Origin: Roseivirga sp.
GTDB lineage: Bacteria > Bacteroidota > Bacteroidia > Cytophagales > Cyclobacteriaceae
Direction of reading: 5' to 3'
Assembly: GCA_029262895.1 (NCBI GenBank)
Contig: JAJCYM010000067.1
Location: 1-64,000 of the forward strand
DNA length: 64,000 nt
A program made the translations under genes and the position numbers. The notes under the pieces are model-generated. The model searched no databases. It saw only the letters and a list, made by a program, of their open reading frames with translations, and was not told the DNA's origin. This document shows positions 59,256-64,000 of this stretch, piece by piece (the stretch's first letter is position 1; every line of letters begins with the position of its first letter).

Positions 59256-59371
59256 GCTCTGGATTATACTCCTACCGGCTTCCAGAGCATCAACCGGTGG
59301 ATTTTAGGTTTTGTTTTTCACTTTTAAGCAAGCTTAAAAGTCCGCTTCACTCGAAACGGACTGCAAAGGTA
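59256..59371 (-). promoter_or_regulatory. Promoter and structured leader of rpsA
   Basis: On the minus strand TACCTTTG (59364-59371) is a -7 match. Downstream are an AGTCCG/CGGACT inverted repeat (59339-59362), a CTTTTAAGC/GCTTAAAAG stem (59321-59340) and a GCTCTGGA/TCCAGAGC stem (59256-59288) just before the start codon. The leader is about 115 bases. Such structure could serve feedback control by S1, which is known for E. coli rpsA. Confidence 0.5.
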
Positions 59372-59439
59372 GAAAAAGAATTTGAATTTCTTAAAAGATC
59401 CAGGGAATTAGAACGATACCAAAACTGGTCAAACCTTAT

Positions 59440-59937
59440 TTAGTTCACACTCAAATATTGAAGCCACTCCTGAGACGTGAACCCTGAGAAGTTTTTGAGA
59501 AAGACAATATATGAAGGCTTGTAAGGAGCCACTTTTAAAACCATCTCGGCCTTTTCTGGTGTAAGATCTCCCTTGGTAGAGTTACAAGTTTTGCAGGCGG
59601 TTACCAGGTTTTTCCAGGACGACTCGCCTCCCTTGGATTTAGGAATTACATGGTCAATGGTCAAGTCTCGCACAGAGCCACAATACTGACACTCAAATCC
59701 ATCTCTCTTAAAAATATTCTGCCTCGAGAGCATTACACTTTTGAACGGTATATAAACGTAGTGCTGCAATCTAATAACAGAAGGCATTGGATATGATTCA
59801 CTAACTGTTCGAATAGATCTCTCAACATCTTCATGCACCAGTTCTGCTTTTTCAAGGTACATCAATAAAAAGGCTCGTTCTGCTGAAGTAACAGTCAGTG
59901 GGCTATAATCCTGATTCAAGACGAGCACTCTGCGCAT
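59440..59937 (-). CDS. HNH endonuclease family protein
   Basis: The 165-residue protein has an N-terminal domain (RRVLVLNQDYSPLTVTSAERAFLLMYLEKAELV) and an HNH domain with FECQYCGSVRDLTIDHVIPKSKGGESSWKNLVTACKTCNSTKGD. The CxxC pairs bind zinc and the DHVIP/N/H residues form the nuclease centre. This 'VLNQDYSPL' type is a small conserved subgroup found as a core gene in Bacteroidota and Cyanobacteria, with unknown substrate. Its start overlaps the NlpC gene by 1 base, so it is the last gene of the tsaD operon. Confidence 0.9.
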   Translation of the reverse strand: MRRVLVLNQDYSPLTVTSAERAFLLMYLEKAELVHEDVERSIRTVSESYPMPSVIRLQHYVYIPFKSVMLSRQNIFKRDGFECQYCGSVRDLTIDHVIPKSKGGESSWKNLVTACKTCNSTKGDLTPEKAEMVLKVAPYKPSYIVFLKNFSGFTSQEWLQYLSVN

Positions 59938-60728
59938 TATTTTTCTTTGATGATCCGTTTTATTTTAAACAGCGTATGCGTGTACGTATTTTGTTCGGTT
60001 GAAAAAATTCCCTTGGAGTCTAATTGATCAATCTTCACTTTCCCAGAAGCGTGAATAATCTGTTCATCTTTTAAAACAATGCCAACATGGTTCATTGTAC
60101 CAGCCTTATTGGTGAAAAAGGCAAGGTCTCCGGGTAAGGCACTTTTTAATTTCACTTCCCTGCCTTGTAATATCTGCTGACTTGAATCTCTTTTAAGTTG
60201 ATAACCTGCCACCTTAAATACCTGCTGCGTAAACCCTGAGCAATCTATACCAAAAGGCGTTTTTCCTCCCCAGAGGTATGGCGCATTCAAGTATTTCCTG
60301 GCCAGGCTTATCAGTTGTTCAGCATCCCACCGCTGATGTAGGCTTTTCGCCTCACCATTAAAAGCCAGTTGCTCTTCCAGCACAAATAAAGGGTTACCGA
60401 GCAATGGCAGAATTGCACCAATAGTGACGTAGATCACATTCTTTTTATATAATATCCTGGAGGTCAAATCAGTGCAGATTTTGTATTCTGTGTCTGAAAG
60501 CTGCTGAAAGTAGTCTAATGAAATGCTATAATGTTGTTTGACATCAATCCAACCCTCATAGTCGTCAAAGGCATTTTTGATCTGGCACCAAGCCCCATCT
60601 TCACTCGTGCTTGTCACGCTATAGTGCTCTCCAAACAGTAATTGAGAGGTCATTTCTGATGCATCCGAGCTTTCTGCTCTCACAGGAATGACGCTCAATC
60701 GGCAAATACCAAAATCAACAGGTTTCAT
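59937..60728 (-). CDS. NlpC/P60 family peptidoglycan endopeptidase (C40)
   Basis: The 263-residue protein begins with SH3-like segments (AWCQIKNAFDDYEGWIDVKQHY) and ends in an NlpC/P60 domain: YLWGGKTPFGIDCSGFTQQVFKVAG (catalytic Cys) and AGTMNHVGIVLKDEQIIHASG (catalytic His). Such enzymes cut the peptide stem between D-Glu and the diamino acid. No signal peptide is visible at the chosen start, so export is unclear. It follows smpB with a 1-base overlap in the same operon. Confidence 0.9.
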   Translation of the reverse strand: MKPVDFGICRLSVIPVRAESSDASEMTSQLLFGEHYSVTSTSEDGAWCQIKNAFDDYEGWIDVKQHYSISLDYFQQLSDTEYKICTDLTSRILYKKNVIYVTIGAILPLLGNPLFVLEEQLAFNGEAKSLHQRWDAEQLISLARKYLNAPYLWGGKTPFGIDCSGFTQQVFKVAGYQLKRDSSQQILQGREVKLKSALPGDLAFFTNKAGTMNHVGIVLKDEQIIHASGKVKIDQLDSKGIFSTEQNTYTHTLFKIKRIIKEK

Positions 60729-61195
60729 TAATAATCAGCTCGGTCTATTTCTCTTTTGTTATCCTTTTCTTTTAGCGTTGCCCTTTTGTCATGCAGTTTC
60801 TTACCACGGCCCAATGCTATCTCCAATTTGGCAAAACCTCTATCATTTATAAAAAGCCTTGTAGGCACTATAGTAAGTCCCTTTTCCTCGCTCTTAGTCT
60901 GTAGTTTATCAAGCTCTACCTTTTTCAACAATAACTTTCTCTCTCTATCACTTACATGATTATAGTGAGTTCCCTGATCATAAGGAGAGATATGCATCTG
61001 CTTAACAAAAAGCTCCTCTTGCCTAAAGAAGCAAAAAGCATCCTGCATTTGAACTTTCCCTTCCCTTATTGATTTAATCTCGGTGCCCTGTAATTGCATA
61101 CCGGCCACATATTTGTCAAGCAACTCAAACTCATACCTGGCTTTTCTGTTGTTTATGTTAATGCTATTAGAAAACCGGTTCTTGTCCTTCTTCAT
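60728..61195 (-). CDS. smpB: SsrA-binding protein
   Basis: The 155-residue protein shows the SmpB pattern: INNRKARYEFELLDKYVAGMQLQGTEIKSIREGKVQMQDAFCF, then LLLKKVELDKLQTKSEEKGLTIVPTRLFINDRGFAKLEIALGRGKKLHDKRATLKEKD. It binds transfer-messenger RNA to rescue stalled ribosomes. The C-terminal tail that enters the mRNA channel is present. It starts 1 base before the preceding stop. Its tmRNA partner gene is not in this window. Confidence 0.96.
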   Translation of the reverse strand: MKKDKNRFSNSININNRKARYEFELLDKYVAGMQLQGTEIKSIREGKVQMQDAFCFFRQEELFVKQMHISPYDQGTHYNHVSDRERKLLLKKVELDKLQTKSEEKGLTIVPTRLFINDRGFAKLEIALGRGKKLHDKRATLKEKDNKREIDRADY

Positions 61196-61591
61196 CTATC
61201 TTTCTAAACTAGTGAAAATTTGATTGATCTTATCCTTGGTTAATATTTTCTGACCGGTCATACCTGTAGCGATCAATCTTTCTCCAATACTCACCTCTAT
61301 TTTACAGATTAGCTCATGGTGCTCAAGTGAATCAAAAATTGCCTTAACAGTTAATCTCTCTCCTAAAAAAGCCGGGCCGTGATGTTTAATATTTAAAAAG
61401 GTACCAACCCCTTCTTCATTCGACTCTATCATCTCCAGCACAAATAGTCGGGATGACCACTCCATTTCTCGGCCAAGTGCAAAAGTGCTACATACTCTGT
61501 GGACTGTTCCAACCTTAAAGGAAGCAAAGTCAGCTTCCTTAACTTCAAAATGATGGGTTTGGCAATCTCCGAGTTTAAAGATATTCTTCAT
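61196..61591 (-). CDS. Hot-dog fold thioesterase
   Basis: The 131-residue protein has VHRVCSTFALGREMEWSSRLFVLEMIESNEEGVGTFLNIKHHGPAFLGERLTVKAIFDSLEHHELICKIEVSIGERLIATGMTGQKILT. The pattern resembles fluoroacetyl-CoA thioesterase-like hot-dog proteins, including the central helix and the GxxxxIKHHGPA strand. It probably hydrolyses a CoA thioester; the substrate is unknown. It sits between tsaD and smpB with gaps of 3 and 0 bases, so it is in the same operon. Confidence 0.8.
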   Translation of the reverse strand: MKNIFKLGDCQTHHFEVKEADFASFKVGTVHRVCSTFALGREMEWSSRLFVLEMIESNEEGVGTFLNIKHHGPAFLGERLTVKAIFDSLEHHELICKIEVSIGERLIATGMTGQKILTKDKINQIFTSLER

Positions 61592-61594
61592 CCG

Positions 61595-62608
61595 CTAAAA
61601 TTTCATTCTCGGCAAGGCGCTTACTTCCTGTCCGACAAATTCTCCTGCCAAATATTTATAGTGGGCCGCCATGGCAATCATAGCAGCATTATCTGTGCAG
61701 TATTCAAATTCTGGAATAAATACCTGCCAACCTTCTTTTTCGGCCATTTCAGCCAGGCTTTTTCGCAAACCTTGATTAGCAGAAACCCCACCCGCAATGG
61801 CAATGTTCTTTATACGATACTCTCTGGAAGCCTTCCTCAATTTCTGTAGTAACATGCCAACCAGGGTTTTTTGAATACTCGCACAAATGTCATCCAAATT
61901 CTCGGTGATAAAGTGCTCGTTCTCTTTTAGTTTATCTCTCAAAAAATAAAGGATCCCCGTTTTGATACCGCTAAAAGAATAGTTTAATCCAGGCATTTCG
62001 GTTTCCGGAAAACTAAAACGATCGGGATTCCCTTTTGCGGCATGCTTGTCAACCTTAGGGCCTCCCGGATAGCCAAGTCCCAGAAGTTTGGCGGACTTAT
62101 CAAAAGCCTCCCCAACTGCATCATCCTTGGTTTCGCCAATCACCTCCATATCCAGGTAGTCGTTGACTAAAACAATTTGGGTGTGCCCTCCACTTACTGT
62201 CAAGCATAAAAAAGGGTACTGAGGCTTTGGATCATCAATGAAATGCGCCAAAATATGCGCTTGCATATGATTGATTTCAATCAGAGGAATGTCCAAAGCC
62301 AGGGCCATCGACTTTGCAAATGAGGCCCCTACCAACAGCGCACCCATTAAGCCGGGGCCTCTGGTAAACGCTATGGCTGATAACTCGTTCTTATCTATGG
62401 CAGCATTTTTGAGTGCTTTATCAACCACAGGTACGATGTTTTGTTGGTGTGCTCTTGAAGCTAGTTCAGGTACCACTCCACCATAATTTTCGTGCACTGA
62501 TTGCGTTGAGATGATATTATTGAGTACTTTGCCGTTATGAATAATAGCGGCCGAAGTTTCATCGCAGGATGATTCTATTGCTAATATTTTGACTTCGGAG
62601 GTGGGCAT
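61595..62608 (-). CDS. tsaD: tRNA N6-threonylcarbamoyladenosine transferase
   Basis: The 337-residue protein opens ILAIESSCDETSAAIIHNG and has INHMQAHILAHF, whose histidines hold the iron or zinc, and VSGGHTQIVLVNDY. It transfers the threonylcarbamoyl group to A37 of tRNAs that read ANN codons. The ASKHA-type ATP site is in GVSANQGLRKSLAE and YCTDNAAMIAMAA. It heads an operon with the thioesterase, smpB, nlpC and HNH genes. Its ATG shares its last base with the divergent tamB start. Confidence 0.96.
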   Translation of the reverse strand: MPTSEVKILAIESSCDETSAAIIHNGKVLNNIISTQSVHENYGGVVPELASRAHQQNIVPVVDKALKNAAIDKNELSAIAFTRGPGLMGALLVGASFAKSMALALDIPLIEINHMQAHILAHFIDDPKPQYPFLCLTVSGGHTQIVLVNDYLDMEVIGETKDDAVGEAFDKSAKLLGLGYPGGPKVDKHAAKGNPDRFSFPETEMPGLNYSFSGIKTGILYFLRDKLKENEHFITENLDDICASIQKTLVGMLLQKLRKASREYRIKNIAIAGGVSANQGLRKSLAEMAEKEGWQVFIPEFEYCTDNAAMIAMAAHYKYLAGEFVGQEVSALPRMKF

Positions 62609-64000
62609 TGAGTGAGAAAAAATTAAGATCGCAAGTTATTAAAAAACGTATTGCCAAATCAATACTGTGGATCTTACTCACCCCTCTTATTTTATTACTC
62701 CTCGCAATTGGGCTAATACAACTTCCCCCAGTACAAAATTATGTCGTTGATGAAATCACAGATTACCTTACTGAGGGCACTGGTTACCACACTTCAATAG
62801 ACTACGCCAATATTCGCTGGTTTAACTCTGTGGTATTTGATGGAATGGTCATTTATGATAAAGACAGCACCCAAATGATCTCAATAGATGAATTTGTCCT
62901 TTCATTTAAGCTAAGGTCATTGATCGGTAATAAGGACATTGAAATCAATGAAGCCTGGCTTGAAGGGGCAGAAGTCAATTTGAGAGATGAAGGAGAAGTT
63001 GGTTTGAATATAGATAAATGGGTTTATAACCTCACACAACTTACGGCATCAGGGGGGGCAGCAACTGGTGAACCGGGCTCTTTTGCTGTCGAAAAAATCA
63101 CCCTGGTTGATTCGGAGTTCAGTCTTGCTGATGCAAGAATAGACTCTGTGGCTGATGGCTTTGATTACAGCCACTTTAGGTTAAAAAATTTGAATGCTAA
63201 TCTGCGGAATATGAAAGCCATCCGCGACACCTTCCAAATAGACATAGAGTATTTTAGAACAGTTGATCAAAAGACTGGGTTGGACATCAAGGATTTGAGT
63301 GCCTTTTTCCAAATCTCACAAAAAGGCATGGCGCTGTATGACCTCAGTTTGGAAATGGGAAAAAGTCATATCAAAGATTCCATTGTATTCAGACATGCCA
63401 AACCCTCGCATATGTCTTACTTCGTTGACAGTGTTGATATCAGTGCCAACTTCAACGAGTCGATAATTCATAGCGATGAACTCGCCTTGTTTGCTCCTGA
63501 GCTCAAGGGGTTGGATGAAAGTGTTCAACTCTCAGGTCATTTTACCGGCACGGTTCGCTCGTTCTACTCCAATAATTTCCAACTGAAGTTCAAAGACCAC
63601 ACCTACCTGAATGGCATCATTGATGTAGCGGGTTTACCTGACTTTGGTGAAACATATTTTGTAGTAGGCCTGGAAAATTCCACCATTAAAACCACAGACA
63701 TCAAAGATTATATTCCAGATCCCGCCTTTCGGGTTTCGGACAAACTTGGCTTGGTCAATCTCAAAGGACGCTTTGAGGGCCTTACTTATGACTTCGTAGC
63801 CGATGGTGAGTTCATTACAGAAATTGGAAACTTCAACTCAAACACCAAGGTGGAAACCACAGATGAAGGAGTCTTAAGCTATGACGGGGAGTTAGCCATG
63901 CAAGCTTTTGACCTGGGCTATTTTACAGGGGACAGCACCTTTCAAATGGTTGACATGAACGGCACCATAGTCGGGTCGGGCTTTACTTTGGAAGACGCAG
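62608..64000 (+). CDS. tamB: TamB-like translocation and assembly module protein (N-terminal part, cut by window edge)
   Basis: A TTG at 62608 opens a frame that stays open to the window end (464 codons). The product starts with a basic stretch and one helix (ILWILLTPLILLLLAIGLIQL), then PPVQNYVVDEITDYLTEGTGYHTSIDYANIRWFNSVVFDGMVIYDKDS. The long beta-rich pattern is that of TamB/DUF490 proteins, which span the periplasm and help lipid transport or outer-membrane protein assembly. No ATG lies near the helix, so the TTG start is the best choice. The conserved C-terminal domain is beyond the edge. Confidence 0.82.
   Translation, partial: MSEKKLRSQVIKKRIAKSILWILLTPLILLLLAIGLIQLPPVQNYVVDEITDYLTEGTGYHTSIDYANIRWFNSVVFDGMVIYDKDSTQMISIDEFVLSFKLRSLIGNKDIEINEAWLEGAEVNLRDEGEVGLNIDKWVYNLTQLTASGGAATGEPGSFAVEKITLVDSEFSLADARIDSVADGFDYSHFRLKNLNANLRNMKAIRDTFQIDIEYFRTVDQKTGLDIKDLSAFFQISQKGMALYDLSLEMGKSHIKDSIVFRHAKPSHMSYFVDSVDISANFNESIIHSDELALFAPELKGLDESVQLSGHFTGTVRSFYSNNFQLKFKDHTYLNGIIDVAGLPDFGETYFVVGLENSTIKTTDIKDYIPDPAFRVSDKLGLVNLKGRFEGLTYDFVADGEFITEIGNFNSNTKVETTDEGVLSYDGELAMQAFDLGYFTGDSTFQMVDMNGTIVGSGFTLEDA

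Overview
The window reads as a chromosomal segment of a bacterium of the phylum Bacteroidota, most likely a marine-type Cytophagales relative (Roseivirga, Fulvivirga or Marivirga-like). The grounds are an alternative complex III (act) operon fused to a caa3-type oxidase operon, a 662-residue IspG of the long type, a TAT-variant molybdopterin-like ActB, DUF4197, DUF983, DUF420 and VF530 proteins, a very long ribosomal protein S1, and promoter-like sequences of the Bacteroidota form (TTTG, about 19 bases, TAnnTTTG). Genus placement is inference only. There is no rRNA, CRISPR array, phage or large island; most of the window is housekeeping and respiratory core.

Layout. 1-5.9 kb: the start of a D-threonine aldolase/D-serine dehydratase-like PLP enzyme (running off the left edge), an SPFH/48-residue protein/Arc-type mini-operon, a secreted protein, a GT39-type glycosyltransferase divergent from a GtrA flippase-like protein, and a DUF4197 lipoprotein. 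6-14.3 kb: leuS, followed by a palindromic repeat element, a SnoaL-like protein, PhzF, VF530, and a TetR regulator with matching operators in front of itself and in front of an alpha/beta hydrolase plus flavin-type oxidase unit, then a homocysteine methyltransferase. 14.5-23.3 kb: cell-surface lipoproteins, cardiolipin synthase, a nucleotide pyrophosphatase-like phosphodiesterase, a FIST sensor with a hybrid histidine kinase, and a Rieske oxygenase. 23.5-30.6 kb: ispG with two small partners, VOC, DUF2461 and SDR proteins, an MlaEF lipid transporter and a secreted rhodanese. 30.8-37.9 kb: a giant NtrY-like histidine kinase translationally coupled to a large predicted outer-membrane barrel.

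38-55 kb, all on the minus strand, is one long respiratory unit: actABCDEF (quinol:cytochrome c reductase), then ctaC, ctaD, ctaA, ctaB, two subunit III genes, subunit IV, a SCO-like protein without its copper-binding cysteines, DUF420, a small CxxC protein and DUF983. Most gaps are tiny or overlapping. A full consensus promoter sits at 55126-55156, upstream of actA. Together these encode quinol oxidation, electron transfer to oxygen, and haem A and copper maturation.

55-64 kb: a ParE-type toxin-antitoxin pair, a GC-rich non-coding block, tRNA-Cys, rpsA with a structured upstream region, and an overlapping operon tsaD-thioesterase-smpB-nlpC-HNH, divergent from a tamB-like gene that runs off the right edge.

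The most interesting unexplained structure is repeat DNA. A terminal-inverted-repeat element occurs as a 159-bp copy beside tRNA-Cys and as a 69-bp internally deleted copy upstream of the giant kinase, both oriented with a promoter-like sequence facing the adjacent gene. Separate palindromic elements lie at 9.0 and 30.7 kb.
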